A DNA stretch of 64,000 bases, taken from contig CAYYIS010000002.1 in assembly GCA_964470965.1 (NCBI GenBank), forward strand, positions 1 through 64,000. Reading direction: 5' to 3'. Below the pieces are notes generated by a model, which was not told the DNA's origin, did not search any database, and saw only the letters and a program-made list of their open reading frames with translations. This document shows, in pieces, positions 1 to 8,841 of the stretch (positions are counted from its first letter, which is position 1; every line of letters starts with the position of its first letter). Origin of the DNA: CAYYIS01 sp964470965 (GTDB taxonomy: Bacteria; JAAXHH01; JABIQT01). The translations under genes were made by a program, and so were the position numbers.

Positions 1-1
1 C

Positions 2-682
2 TACGGATGGGCATACCCCGTTACTTTCAACTCAACCCGGCTCAGCCTGATCGATCGGGGAGTGACCTTCGCAGTCGCCCACATTCGCGGCGGTGGTGAA
101 ATGGGCAAACCCTGGCATGATCTGGGACGTATGAGCCATAAGATGAATACGTTCACGGACTTCATTGACACAGCGGAATACCTGATCAGGGAAAACTATA
201 CCTCGAAAGAACGCCTCATTGTCGAAGGTGGAAGTGCCGGAGGGATGCTCATGGGCGCTGTTACAAACATGCGGCCGGACCTGTTCAAAGCAGTGGTGTC
301 CCATGTCCCATTCGTGGATGTGCTCAATACCATGCTCGATGCTTCCTTGCCCTTGACCGTAGGTGAATACGAGGAATGGGGCAATCCGAACGAAGCAGAA
401 ACCTATTATTACATGCGGCAGTACTGTCCCTATTCCAATTTGGAGGAGATGAATTACCCTCCCATGCTGGTAAAGACATCACTCAACGACAGTCAAGTGA
501 TGTACTGGGAACCGGCTAAATATGTCGCCAAACTTCGGACACTTAAGACGGATTCGAATCCACTGCTTCTTGTCACCAATATGGACGCCGGACATGGCGG
601 CGCATCGGGACGATACGACCGGCTTCACGAAATGGCGCTTGACTACGCGTTCATGCTGGATCAGTGGGGAATTTCACAATAG
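2..682 (+). CDS. ptrB: Oligopeptidase B (S9A), C-terminal part, 5' end outside window
   Basis: The reading frame is open from base 2, so the gene begins before the window and only the C-terminal catalytic domain is seen. This is the alpha/beta-hydrolase domain of the prolyl oligopeptidase family, which cleaves oligopeptides after basic residues. The nucleophile lies in GGSAGG (Ser codon 233-235). The acid is probably the Asp of SLNDSQ (488-490) and the base the His of AGHGG (593-595). The VAHIRGGGEMG segment before the nucleophile is typical of oligopeptidase B. The gene ends with TAG. The missing N-terminal beta-propeller would separate PtrB from other S9 enzymes, so the subfamily is inferred from the C-terminal motifs only. 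Confidence 0.9.
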   Translation, partial: YGWAYPVTFNSTRLSLIDRGVTFAVAHIRGGGEMGKPWHDLGRMSHKMNTFTDFIDTAEYLIRENYTSKERLIVEGGSAGGMLMGAVTNMRPDLFKAVVSHVPFVDVLNTMLDASLPLTVGEYEEWGNPNEAETYYYMRQYCPYSNLEEMNYPPMLVKTSLNDSQVMYWEPAKYVAKLRTLKTDSNPLLLVTNMDAGHGGASGRYDRLHEMALDYAFMLDQWGISQ

Positions 683-1260
683 GATGGATTTTGGCATCAT
701 AAAATCAAGAATAAAGGAGCACGGGATTCCGGCCAGTGAACTGATCGCCATAGGGTAAAAAGCCATCTCCAACTCCAACCGGGATGTGCACCGCGGCTGG
801 GCATCCTCACCCACCGAATTGATCGGGGATACCGCAGTCACACTGCGGACGGTCTTCTGTATATTGAACCGTAAAAGGTCTTCGTCTGTACGAACGGCAG
901 CGTTCGATTGTATTGCCATCCGTCCGAAACAGCGGATACAAGGACTCGCCGGGACTCCGGTGAAAGCATGAAAGTCAATGGGACAATTCCGCTCTCTACT
1001 GAACGGGATCGATAGCTTTTACGACCGTTTCGGGCACGCGACCGCTTAGCCGCCGTGTCCACAGGGATACCGCACTGGCAAACTTCTTATGGGTACAAAA
1101 GAACCGGGGACAACCGTTGAACGGGAGGGTATCGAATTATCAGGGAATGGGGAACCGTTAATCAAGGCATTTTTTCCACCGAAGTTTCCCCGAAACGCAC
1201 CAGTGGACATTTTAATCAAGTTGACGGTCAGCCTGCTTCAGGCGCCATCTCTCCCCCTAT
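683..1260. other. Intergenic stretch without recognisable gene
   Basis: About 580 bases lie between convergent genes. A 24-codon frame opens directly after ptrB (684-758), and a few 60-80 codon frames exist on both strands, but none has recognisable protein features. A short 7-bp hairpin (CCGCAGT/ACTGCGG, 832-848) lacks a U-tract. I see no RNA gene. Confidence 0.5.
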
Positions 1261-3222
1261 TCAAACCGGCCTTCCCCGCCTGATCACCAGACTGCTTTCG
1301 ATACCGTCGACCCCGAAGCTGTTGCGTGATTTGACCTGTAGGGTATTCTCGCCCGGCGCAAGTTTCCACACGAACCGTTCCTTGGATTTCTTCCACCTGC
1401 CGTCGTCTATCTTGAGCATGTAGGTATCGAAATTAGGAGTGACAGTGTCAAGCAGTACGGTGACGGCGTTTGGCTCGGAGCCTTGTTGGAGCGATATGTG
1501 GGTCTGGTTGAGTGACCAGTCGAAGTCGCCATCTCGACGGGAGGTTTTGGAGAACTGTGGCAGCGGCATCGTCTCCGAACCATACCAGATGTGGCCGTCG
1601 TAGGTGTAAGATACAGCGCCGTGCTCCGTCTCTTCCGGGTACAGAGACGTGAGGAAATTATTTCGAGTGGTGGTGCAGAACTGGTAATAGCGGGAAACGT
1701 TTTCCTCCATGGTGCCGCTGATCGGCGCCGGATCGCAGATCTCAACAATATCTTCAAAGTCTTTTTCCACGTAGGCGTGATGCAGGTCTACGGCACTCAT
1801 CGGAACCCCGCTCCGTTCAAAATGACGGGTGGCCTTCCGGGTGTCGTCCGCATCGCAACCGGGATCCATCATCACCCATTTGCGGTACTCCTTGGACCAG
1901 ATCTCCGCTACGCAGTGGGCAGTGGTGATGCATACCCGAGCCTGCAATCCGAGCGCGAGGCAGCATTGGACAAACGTACTCGCATAGTGGGTACACATAC
2001 CCAATGACATCTGCCGGCTCGCCAGATCGAGCACCACCAATGCATCCCAGGGAGGCACCCACTGGAGTTCTCCCCGGTTCCAACCGTCCTCCCACTGGTC
2101 ACGCACCCACCGTTTGAGGAGCAAAAACGTGTCGAATTCCGATGTGGCGCCGGCCACCACTTTGTCCAGCTGATAGCGTTCTCTAAGTATTTCAAGACGC
2201 GGTTCGTCTTTTGATTGATGCGCGAAGGGATAGCTGCTGCGTACCAGGTGGTCATTGTTCGAATCTGTCACATTGAGATACCTGTTGGCTTTCTTGGACA
2301 CCGTCGCGCTAATCTCTACGTCGACGCCACGCAGGATCGGAGTGGAATCACCGCGGGCAGTCGTCAGAGTTCCTTGCCACTGGATGAAGCGGTGGCTCTT
2401 CGGTACACAGACAGCGCCATTGGTGTCGTGCCAGTGCCCCCAGGTCTCTGGGCGGTAGGACGGTGTGCTTCCGCTGCGCCACTGTATGATGATGCCGGTG
2501 TTTTTCGGACGGGTCAGTTTCGGCTTGAGGCACGCGCTCTTCACGATCAGCCGGTCAGCGATTTCGTTTTCACTGGCAGTGACGGCCATATCTATTTCTG
2601 GTGAGGTAATCGTACCAGTTGTAGGGTGCCGCTCGAGGTTGAGACGAACCACGTATTCGCCGGTACAGAAATCACCGGCACCGATCGTCTCGTGGACCCA
2701 TGTATTACCGCCGTCTATGGATTTTGCGCTGCGGCCGAAACACCGCATGGTGTCTATAAACAGTCGCCATCCTTCCCCACTGCCGTCTGCAATGACGATA
2801 TTGTTAAAACCCGCTTTGAGCGCCTTCGGGGGAATCGGAATTACTTCCCACCCGGTTGACCAATAGGCATCGACATTGCCCTGGAAAGATTGGTTTTCCT
2901 TCCTACAAATGTGAACGATGGTCTTTCTGTTCACCTGGATGACCAGTGTCCGTTCAGGAATTTCCTGCCGCGGATCGGAATCCAAGGGTTCAATTCGAAG
3001 AACCAGTTCCGCGGTTTTCATATCCGCGAAGCCCAGGTTGAAAGTTTTTCTGGCTTTTATGTTTCCCTGGATCAACTCATAGGTACGACTGGTTACGGAG
3101 CCGACATCATCAGCGATGAGAAAACGGGACTTTAACCGAGCACGGTTGTCGACCAGTTCAACGTAATGGTCGTATGTACACCGGTCCATATCTGTGGTTG
3201 TGGCAAATGTACGTACCGCCAT
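1261..3222 (-). CDS. Transglutaminase-like cysteine protein, 653 aa
   Basis: This is a large protein with a papain/transglutaminase-like core at about residues 360-460. The visible triad is Cys410 in SLGMCTHYAS, His436 in TTAHCVAEIW and Asp453 in MMDPGCD. The N-terminal 340 residues look like beta-rich accessory domains and the C-terminal 150 residues also appear beta-rich. No signal peptide or membrane segment is visible, which suggests a cytoplasmic enzyme. It follows the Rieske gene by 9 bases, and its ribosome-binding site AAAGGG overlaps that gene's TAA stop, so the two are probably co-translated. Members of this superfamily can be proteases, amidases or cross-linking enzymes. The substrate cannot be read from the sequence. 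Confidence 0.75.
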   Translation of the reverse strand: MAVRTFATTTDMDRCTYDHYVELVDNRARLKSRFLIADDVGSVTSRTYELIQGNIKARKTFNLGFADMKTAELVLRIEPLDSDPRQEIPERTLVIQVNRKTIVHICRKENQSFQGNVDAYWSTGWEVIPIPPKALKAGFNNIVIADGSGEGWRLFIDTMRCFGRSAKSIDGGNTWVHETIGAGDFCTGEYVVRLNLERHPTTGTITSPEIDMAVTASENEIADRLIVKSACLKPKLTRPKNTGIIIQWRSGSTPSYRPETWGHWHDTNGAVCVPKSHRFIQWQGTLTTARGDSTPILRGVDVEISATVSKKANRYLNVTDSNNDHLVRSSYPFAHQSKDEPRLEILRERYQLDKVVAGATSEFDTFLLLKRWVRDQWEDGWNRGELQWVPPWDALVVLDLASRQMSLGMCTHYASTFVQCCLALGLQARVCITTAHCVAEIWSKEYRKWVMMDPGCDADDTRKATRHFERSGVPMSAVDLHHAYVEKDFEDIVEICDPAPISGTMEENVSRYYQFCTTTRNNFLTSLYPEETEHGAVSYTYDGHIWYGSETMPLPQFSKTSRRDGDFDWSLNQTHISLQQGSEPNAVTVLLDTVTPNFDTYMLKIDDGRWKKSKERFVWKLAPGENTLQVKSRNSFGVDGIESSLVIRRGRPV

Positions 3223-3231
3223 GTAATCCCT

Positions 3232-3537
3232 TTAAAGTGAAATGTAGAGATCCATTCCAGATATGCGAACATCGTACCGATCAAGGCAGATGCCGCCGTG
3301 AAAATCTGATATACCCGTCTTTACATTAAAACGCCATCCATGAAGCGGGCAGACCACCATCTCACCTTCCAGCCGCCCTTCCCCGAGTGAGGCGCCTGCA
3401 TGGATGCAGGCATCAGAAATAGCATGGTAAACACCATCGACATTAAAAACAGCAATACGAACACTGCCCGCATAGACCGTGGCCCCCTCACCCGGAGGGA
3501 TGTCATATGCCTTAGCGACTCTAATAGACTGTGGCAT
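3232..3537 (-). CDS. Rieske [2Fe-2S] ferredoxin-like protein, 101 aa
   Basis: This small soluble protein consists of one Rieske domain. The cluster ligands are Cys44 and His46 (DACIHAG) and Cys63 and His66 (CPLHGW). Its length and spacing match free-standing NirD/BphF-type Rieske ferredoxins, which carry electrons to oxygenases or act as small reductase subunits. No oxygenase or reductase lies next to it. The only linked gene is the transglutaminase-like protein 9 bases downstream, so the partner is unknown. No strong Shine-Dalgarno precedes the ATG. The start was chosen because it gives a normal-length domain. Confidence 0.88.
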   Translation of the reverse strand: MPQSIRVAKAYDIPPGEGATVYAGSVRIAVFNVDGVYHAISDACIHAGASLGEGRLEGEMVVCPLHGWRFNVKTGISDFHGGICLDRYDVRISGMDLYISL

Positions 3538-4238
3538 AAATGCCAGATATTGGGATAGCTGGTTTACGTATTAAATGGCTGGCATAAGATAGGTGCATGC
3601 CGATTTACGTCGATGATGGATCTGGAGGTAAACCGGTAAGGAAAGTCTGTCTTCTACCGATTTTTATTATGTCATTTTGAAATAGTAATGGCAAGCAGAA
3701 TTTGTCAAGAAAAGTAACTTATTCAAATTGCCATTCTCACAAGGTCGAATGCGGGCATAATTAAATTGTGGAAAGTAAAAAGGTTACCATTGAAAATGAA
3801 TAAATACCGTGGGTCGAAAAAAGTTAGCCTCAAGGAAAGCAACTGTCCTTAAACAGGCATGAGGATGGTCTTTTAAATAACAACCGTCGAAAATGACGTT
3901 CCACATTGAATGATTTGCCAAACCAGGGCATGGAACCATCTCGTTCCGCGATGACGGAGGTGTGCCGTAGCAGAAACACTTTCTCATAATTTTCGCATTC
4001 CGAGGACCGGTGTTCATCTAACTGCCAGCACCCCTGTAAAAAACGACGATTCCGCAAGACCTCGTGTTTCTCGATTACAGCACCCTCCTGATGGCCGGAT
4101 TCGTTCGAATGCTCGATCTGGCAACACCTTTTAACGGCGAACTGTCCTGGTGACCGAATGCGGAACCATGCCTCGTTATTATTTTTTTCTACCGCGTTCC
4201 TCTCCGGGCATGCGCTCCATAAGGAAAATGCCTATCTC
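3538..4238. other. AT-rich intergenic region
   Basis: About 700 bases lie between the Rieske gene and the LolA-like gene, both on the minus strand. Bases 3640-3790 are AT-rich and probably contain the promoter of the Rieske/transglutaminase pair. Short frames at 3784-4057 have no recognisable protein features. No RNA gene was recognised. Confidence 0.45.
3679..3708 (-). promoter_or_regulatory. Possible sigma70-type promoter of the Rieske/transglutaminase pair
   Basis: On the minus strand a perfect TTGACA (-35, 3708-3703) is followed after 18 bases by TATTTC (3684-3679), a weak -10. A TAATAA lies slightly farther downstream. The site is about 140 bases upstream of the Rieske start. The -35 is convincing and the -10 is not. 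Confidence 0.3.
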
Positions 4239-5144
4239 TCATTCACTGCTGTCTCCGGCCGGGTCCTCGGTAAATTCGAAGAAACCTGGCGGCGCCTCGT
4301 CCGTTTTCATGTACTCGTAAAAATGGGCCGATGTATATCGGTTTATTTTCTTGAAGAAAAATATTTTGCCTGTTACGGTCGCATCCACGTATCTGGGCAT
4401 CCAGACGCCATCCGAGACTTCCTGCTGTTCGTAGTTAATTTCAACATCCGTAATATTCGCCGCGATCCACCCGACGCGGACGTTATCGATCAACCTGCCG
4501 ACCGCCTTCACGATGTAAAATTGTTCCGTATCAATCCAGGCCGTACCGCCAAGTTCGTTGAATATTTTATCACGCCGCGTTTGAGCCTTCAAGCCAGGTT
4601 TAGGCACAAAGTTGATTACGTAGACGTCGCGGCCCTCCAACGTGTCCGTTCCGACAACATCATAGGTATACCGCTCGGCCAAGTCTGCGATCAAAATGGC
4701 GTTTGTATCCATTCGGCCGTACAGGTCACTGGAGTCCTTTTTGGCGAACGCCTCCAGCGTGCGTTCACGGAACTTGGTTTCCCGGATATTTTCTTCTTTT
4801 AGTGCTTCCCCCATTAACGGCTTACCGTTCTCCTTGACAAGCCTGAAGAAACGCCTGCCGTAATAGTGGTAAAGGCGTTCGGTTACGGACACTTGCTTTT
4901 TCAGACTGCCGTCACCCTCATAGTCTTCAACCATGATATCGACGAGAAACGTGTATCCCCTTGTCAGATCCCAGTAGTCATCCGCATGAACCACCATTCG
5001 GTTTATGATCTCCTGTGCGGATAGTTTCGGCTCTCCGCCAAAAACATAGACCGACCATGAAAACACGGCGCAACAGGCGGCCAGCAGGACGGCCACGCGT
5101 CTGTATGCTTTTTTGTTACGAATCGATGAATAAGAGGAAGTCAT
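4239..5144 (-). CDS. LolA-fold-like secreted protein of unknown function, 301 aa
   Basis: The protein has a basic N-terminus followed by a hydrophobic stretch (about residues 17-35) that looks like a signal peptide. The rest resembles the outer-membrane lipoprotein-sorting (LolA/LolB-like) half-barrel: an N-terminal helix (EIINRM) followed by beta-strand-rich sequence with charged lysines and tyrosines. Family assignment is by general character only. The start is the ATG at 5144-5142, which forms an ATGA overlap with the TGA of the dedA gene. A longer frame extending upstream into dedA was rejected. The coupling suggests an envelope role shared with the DedA protein, perhaps lipid or lipoprotein handling, but this is inference. 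Confidence 0.6.
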   Translation of the reverse strand: MTSSYSSIRNKKAYRRVAVLLAACCAVFSWSVYVFGGEPKLSAQEIINRMVVHADDYWDLTRGYTFLVDIMVEDYEGDGSLKKQVSVTERLYHYYGRRFFRLVKENGKPLMGEALKEENIRETKFRERTLEAFAKKDSSDLYGRMDTNAILIADLAERYTYDVVGTDTLEGRDVYVINFVPKPGLKAQTRRDKIFNELGGTAWIDTEQFYIVKAVGRLIDNVRVGWIAANITDVEINYEQQEVSDGVWMPRYVDATVTGKIFFFKKINRYTSAHFYEYMKTDEAPPGFFEFTEDPAGDSSE

Positions 5145-5758
5145 ATTCGCTTCTGCTTCCACTGCCTGTAGAAATAATACACAGTTGCTAAAATAGTCAT
5201 GATACCAGCTGCTATCATTAACTGGTCGTGCATCTGTTCCGAAACATGGGACCAGCGTTCGCCGAGGAAGTATCCGATCAGGATGTAAGCGCCGGTCCAG
5301 AAAAGCGCACCAATGTAGGCGTAAACCGCAAAAATTGGATACTGAAGTCCGGAAGAACCTGCTATGAGCGCAGTCAGGTGACGAATCCCAGGAAAAAAGT
5401 ATCCGAACATCAGCGCCCAACGCCCCATACGTTCGAACCAGTCATGGGTACGTTCCATCTTAGTGATGGTGAGATTGATTCGCGGGCCGTAACGTTCCAC
5501 CAGGTACATACCGGCAGTATGGCCCAGTCCGTAGCTTAACGAAATTCCACCCATGGCACCTACAAAGGCCGACAGAATTGTGGGTGAAAATTCCAGGTCG
5601 CCCTTGAAAACAAGGTAACCCGCATACGCCAGGATTATCTCGTCAGGAATAGGAAGACCAAACACTCCCAGGAACAATAAAACAAAGATTCCTAGGTAGC
5701 CATACTGTATGACCCATGCGTAACCGTAATCAACAATCGAGGGGAAAATGGTTTCCAT
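5141..5758 (-). CDS. DedA family membrane protein, 205 aa
   Basis: This is an integral membrane protein of the DedA/SNARE-associated family with about five membrane segments. The re-entrant motif FGLPIPDE is near residue 34. The typical GYFFPGIRHLTALIAG signature, with a conserved arginine, is near residue 120. DedA proteins act as lipid scramblases or flippases, for example for undecaprenyl phosphate and phosphatidylethanolamine in some family members. The stop codon overlaps the start of the LolA-like gene by 4 bases (ATGA), so the two form a coupled pair. The upstream region is divergent with the amidase gene. Confidence 0.9.
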   Translation of the reverse strand: METIFPSIVDYGYAWVIQYGYLGIFVLLFLGVFGLPIPDEIILAYAGYLVFKGDLEFSPTILSAFVGAMGGISLSYGLGHTAGMYLVERYGPRINLTITKMERTHDWFERMGRWALMFGYFFPGIRHLTALIAGSSGLQYPIFAVYAYIGALFWTGAYILIGYFLGERWSHVSEQMHDQLMIAAGIMTILATVYYFYRQWKQKRI

Positions 5759-5995
5759 TTAGTACGCTGATCCCTTTGCACTGCCGTATTTTCACTTTGA
5801 GGATTTTAACTTAATACCTGCAGATTGTATTGGATTAAAAACATAATTGATTCAGAAAGGTAGATAATATAAATATGTTTGTCAATATGCCGCTGAATCC
5901 CGGGTAAAAGAGAAATACCTTGACGCTCCCTGAGCAATAAAATATGCTTCCTTGAACAGTCCCGACAGTCGAAACACCCCAATGGAAAATATACA
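5759..5995. promoter_or_regulatory. Divergent promoter region between dedA and amidase genes
   Basis: This 237-base, strongly AT-rich spacer lies between two divergently transcribed genes and must carry promoters for both. Candidate elements such as TTGATT (5847-5852) and TATAAA (5868-5873) have poor spacing, so I do not assign exact boxes. Confidence 0.4.
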
Positions 5996-7414
5996 ATGAA
6001 CACCGACCTTCTTTTCATGTCCGCCACTGATCTTGCAGAAGCAATAAGAGACGGGCGGGTGTCTCCTGTAGAATCCATGGACGCCGTCCTGAAGGGGATA
6101 GACCAACTCAACCCGTCGCTTAATGCCTACTGTACCGTGACCGGAGAGTATGCCCGCGAGATGGCCCGTATGGCCGAAGCTGCCGTAATGAATGGAGAAC
6201 CGCTCGGCCCCCTGCACGGCGTCCCAGTTTCCATCAAGGACATCGTCATCACTAACGGCGTTCGCACAACCCGGGGTTCGATGCGGTATGAATGGTATGT
6301 GCCGGATGAGGATGCTCCTGTGGTAAAGCGGCTAAAGAACGCCGGCGCCATCATGGTGGGCAAAACAACAACGCCCGAACTGGGCTGGAAGGCCACGACC
6401 GACAGCCTGCTCTTCGGTATCACCCGCAATCCCTGGAATACCGAGCGCACACCGGGAGGTTCCAGCGGCGGCGCGGCAGCGGCGGTGGCTTCCGGACTGG
6501 CTCCCCTGGCCGTCGGGACGGACGGTGGTGGCTCCATACGAATTCCAGCGAGTTTCTGCGGCATTTACGGCCTCAAACCTTCGTTCGGCCGTGTACCGTA
6601 CTACCCGCCCAGCGCTGTAGAACCCCTGTCCCATGCCGGTCCTATGACCCGCACCGTCCGAGACGCAGCCTTGATGCTGTCAGTAATGGCCGGACCGTAC
6701 GAAAAGGATAGAAACACCCTCCCTAACGATATTAATGACTATACCGCAGCGGTTGGTGAAAACATAAATGGTTTAAAGATTGCGTGGAGTCCGGACCTCG
6801 GATATGCCACCGTTGACTCCGATGTGGCGAATATTACCGCTCAGGCAGCGCAAGTCTTCGAAGCGTGCGGTGCTCACGTAGAGACTATACAGCCCGACCT
6901 CGAGGATCCGATAGAAATTTTCACAAATCTGTGGCTCGGCGGACTCTGGACAGCACTTGGGCCGGATCTGGAGGAATGGAAGGACCGTACCGACCCCGGC
7001 CTGGCCGCGTTCATGTTGCAGGGCGAAAAACTCGATCTCAGGGACTATGTAGATGCTACCTTCCGCCGAACCCATTACTGGCAGACCATACAGCCGATCT
7101 TCGAAACCTACGATATCCTGCTCACCCCCACCCTGTCCGTTCCTGCCTTCAAAACAGGGATAGTAACACCGATGGACGCGCCGGAGACAGGCGTGCCCTG
7201 GACCGACTGGACGCCTTTCACCTACCCGTTCAACCTGACCGGTCAACCCGCCGCTACCGTTCCCTGCGGATGGACCAGCGACGGTCTTCCGGTCGGACTA
7301 CAGATCATAGGAAGGCGATACCATGATGCCACAGTGCTACGCGTCTCTGCGGCGTTTGAGGGCGTAAGACCCTGGCAGGATCGTAAACCACCGATCGTAG
7401 AAAACCTGCCCTGA
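5996..7414 (+). CDS. Amidase signature family hydrolase, 472 aa
   Basis: This is a full-length amidase signature enzyme with the Ser-cisSer-Lys triad. Lys81 lies in PVSIKDIV, cis-Ser156 in the GGSSGG loop, and nucleophile Ser180 in GTDGGGSIRIPA, with the same spacing as GatA. No GatC or GatB gene is nearby, and the C-terminal half (TPTLSVPAF, QPAATVPCGW) fits stand-alone amidases such as those acting on aryl or aliphatic amides. A weak GGAAA lies 8 bases before the ATG. The gene is monocistronic as far as can be seen. The substrate is unknown. Confidence 0.9.
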   Translation: MNTDLLFMSATDLAEAIRDGRVSPVESMDAVLKGIDQLNPSLNAYCTVTGEYAREMARMAEAAVMNGEPLGPLHGVPVSIKDIVITNGVRTTRGSMRYEWYVPDEDAPVVKRLKNAGAIMVGKTTTPELGWKATTDSLLFGITRNPWNTERTPGGSSGGAAAAVASGLAPLAVGTDGGGSIRIPASFCGIYGLKPSFGRVPYYPPSAVEPLSHAGPMTRTVRDAALMLSVMAGPYEKDRNTLPNDINDYTAAVGENINGLKIAWSPDLGYATVDSDVANITAQAAQVFEACGAHVETIQPDLEDPIEIFTNLWLGGLWTALGPDLEEWKDRTDPGLAAFMLQGEKLDLRDYVDATFRRTHYWQTIQPIFETYDILLTPTLSVPAFKTGIVTPMDAPETGVPWTDWTPFTYPFNLTGQPAATVPCGWTSDGLPVGLQIIGRRYHDATVLRVSAAFEGVRPWQDRKPPIVENLP

Positions 7415-7911
7415 TCATCCTCTCTGTTATTCTCCGAACGTTTTTACACATTTACAGATGGCAGTCATACTGTAATCAAACTTCCCGAACAGGTTGCCGC
7501 TTCCGCACCAACGCTCTCTTTCACGGGATAGGCGGATAAATCTATCCGGGCATCACGCGGTCGGTTTGGCCCGCACCGTAGTACCTTTTTTGATTAAGAG
7601 CCGGAATGATAGAGTATAAGGTCTTTAGCGCCATGATGGCAAAACAGGCGATATCCCGATCGGAAAAAAGCCAACGGAGAACAAAACCTGAATTACGAAT
7701 TTGAAGTAGGAACAGACCGGCGGAATTCACGCGCCATCCTTTTCGCGTTAGATGGCGTTAAATGAGGTTACAGAAACTTTGAAGGTCTGGGGTTCATGGG
7801 TAAGGTTCCGCACATTATTGACGGAACATGAAGTTGCGGGCACCTCCTGTTAAGCTACAGAATCCGGCCTTCATTATTTTATGCGGTCCACGGCAGTAGA
7901 ATCATACCTGT

Positions 7912-7948
7912 CATAATGTATTGCATTATGTCATACGAATATTATATT
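7912..7948 (+). promoter_or_regulatory. Palindrome overlapping a possible promoter for the amidohydrolase/coxC-like pair
   Basis: A 19-base inverted repeat, CATAATG-5 nt-CATTATG (7912-7930), overlaps a weak -35 TTGCAT (7921-7926). A good -10 TATATT (7943-7948) follows after 16 bases. The arrangement is what a repressor operator on a sigma70 promoter would look like. The factor is unknown. Confidence 0.35.
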
Positions 7949-7982
7949 TTGTTCCTACCTGTAACTCTAAAATAAACAGCAT

Positions 7983-7989
7983 GAGGAGG
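7983..7989 (+). promoter_or_regulatory. Ribosome-binding site that decides the amidohydrolase start
   Basis: GAGGAGG is followed by a 6-base spacer and a GTG at 7996. An in-frame ATG at 7981 overlaps this site and would place the Shine-Dalgarno inside the gene, so the GTG is the better start. Confidence 0.75.
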
Positions 7990-7995
7990 CGATTC

Positions 7996-8841
7996 GTGCG
8001 CATCATCGATACTCACCAACATCTCTGGGATACGTCCGCCCTGAATTATCCATGGCTGGACGGGTTTGACGCACTCGACCGGCGCTATTCCCTCGACGAT
8101 TACCGTCGGGCCACCAGCGGTGTCGACGTATCAGCTACGGTTCATGTGGAGGCGAATCCCGCACCGGGCAGTGAGGTCGCGGAGGTAAAACGTTTAACCA
8201 GTATTTCCGAACGGGAAGGGCTTATTGGTGCGATCGTCGCGGCGGCGGCGCTTGAAGAGGACAATGCGGAAGATACATTGAAACAGTTTTCCGATTACCC
8301 GCTGGTTGTGGCGGTCCGACGTATGGCATGGCATAGGCAAGATCCAAACTTTTACCGAACACCGTCTCTGATTGAAGGGGTTCAGGCTCTCCAGTCCTAC
8401 GGATTGGGTTTCGACCTGTGCGCCCATGCCGGACAGATGCCAGCCGCCCTTGCATTGGTTCGGGAAACGCCGGATGTTCCGATCGCCGTCAACCACTGCG
8501 GCGGTCCGGATATCGCGGGAAATAATTTCGAACCCTGGGCGGACGCCATGTCCGAGATGGCATCATTTTCCAACACCACCTGCAAAGTTTCCGGTATTAT
8601 AACCCGCGCGGCGGAAGGATGGACACGGGAAGACCTGAAACCATATATAGACCACCTCGTTACCGCGTTCGGCTTCGACCGGCTCATGTTCGGTAGCGAC
8701 TGGCCGGTGTGTACGTTGGCCGGTGATTACGGTCGATGGTTCGATGCCCTACAGTGGGCCGTACAGGATGCGGATGAATCGGATCAGCAAAAGTTGTTTT
8801 ATTCAACGGCGGCGCACTTCTACAGGGTAGCAACCCCATGA
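7996..8841 (+). CDS. Amidohydrolase-2 family (COG3618-like) TIM-barrel hydrolase, 281 aa
   Basis: The protein begins with the metal-binding motif DTHQHLWD and the PWL sequence typical of the COG3618 lactonase/amidohydrolase group, which includes L-fuconolactonase and L-rhamnono-lactonase. VNHCGGPD and MFGSDWPV near residues 165 and 235 supply the later metal and acid residues. It is predicted to be a cytoplasmic zinc- or manganese-dependent hydrolase of sugar lactones or related ring esters. The GTG start has a perfect Shine-Dalgarno 6 bases upstream. The TGA stop overlaps the ATG of the oxidase subunit III-like gene (ATGA), an odd partner for a sugar hydrolase. The exact substrate is not inferable. 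Confidence 0.87.
   Translation: MRIIDTHQHLWDTSALNYPWLDGFDALDRRYSLDDYRRATSGVDVSATVHVEANPAPGSEVAEVKRLTSISEREGLIGAIVAAAALEEDNAEDTLKQFSDYPLVVAVRRMAWHRQDPNFYRTPSLIEGVQALQSYGLGFDLCAHAGQMPAALALVRETPDVPIAVNHCGGPDIAGNNFEPWADAMSEMASFSNTTCKVSGIITRAAEGWTREDLKPYIDHLVTAFGFDRLMFGSDWPVCTLAGDYGRWFDALQWAVQDADESDQQKLFYSTAAHFYRVATP

Larger units (their letters stand above)
7415..7995. other. Intergenic region, no gene recognised in its first part
   Basis: About 580 bases lie between the amidase stop and the amidohydrolase start. A 62-codon minus-strand frame (7542-7730) shows no convincing protein features. The last 90 bases hold the palindrome and promoter described separately. No terminator hairpin with a U-tract was found after the amidase gene. 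Confidence 0.45.

Noticed and set aside
4158..4802. 214-codon plus-strand frame
   Set aside because: It lies opposite the LolA-like gene, shows no recognisable domain, and the minus-strand gene has a clear start overlapping dedA.
5145..5420. 92-codon N-terminal extension of the LolA-like protein
   Set aside because: It would lie wholly inside dedA. The ATG at 5144 forms a standard ATGA overlap and is followed by a signal peptide.
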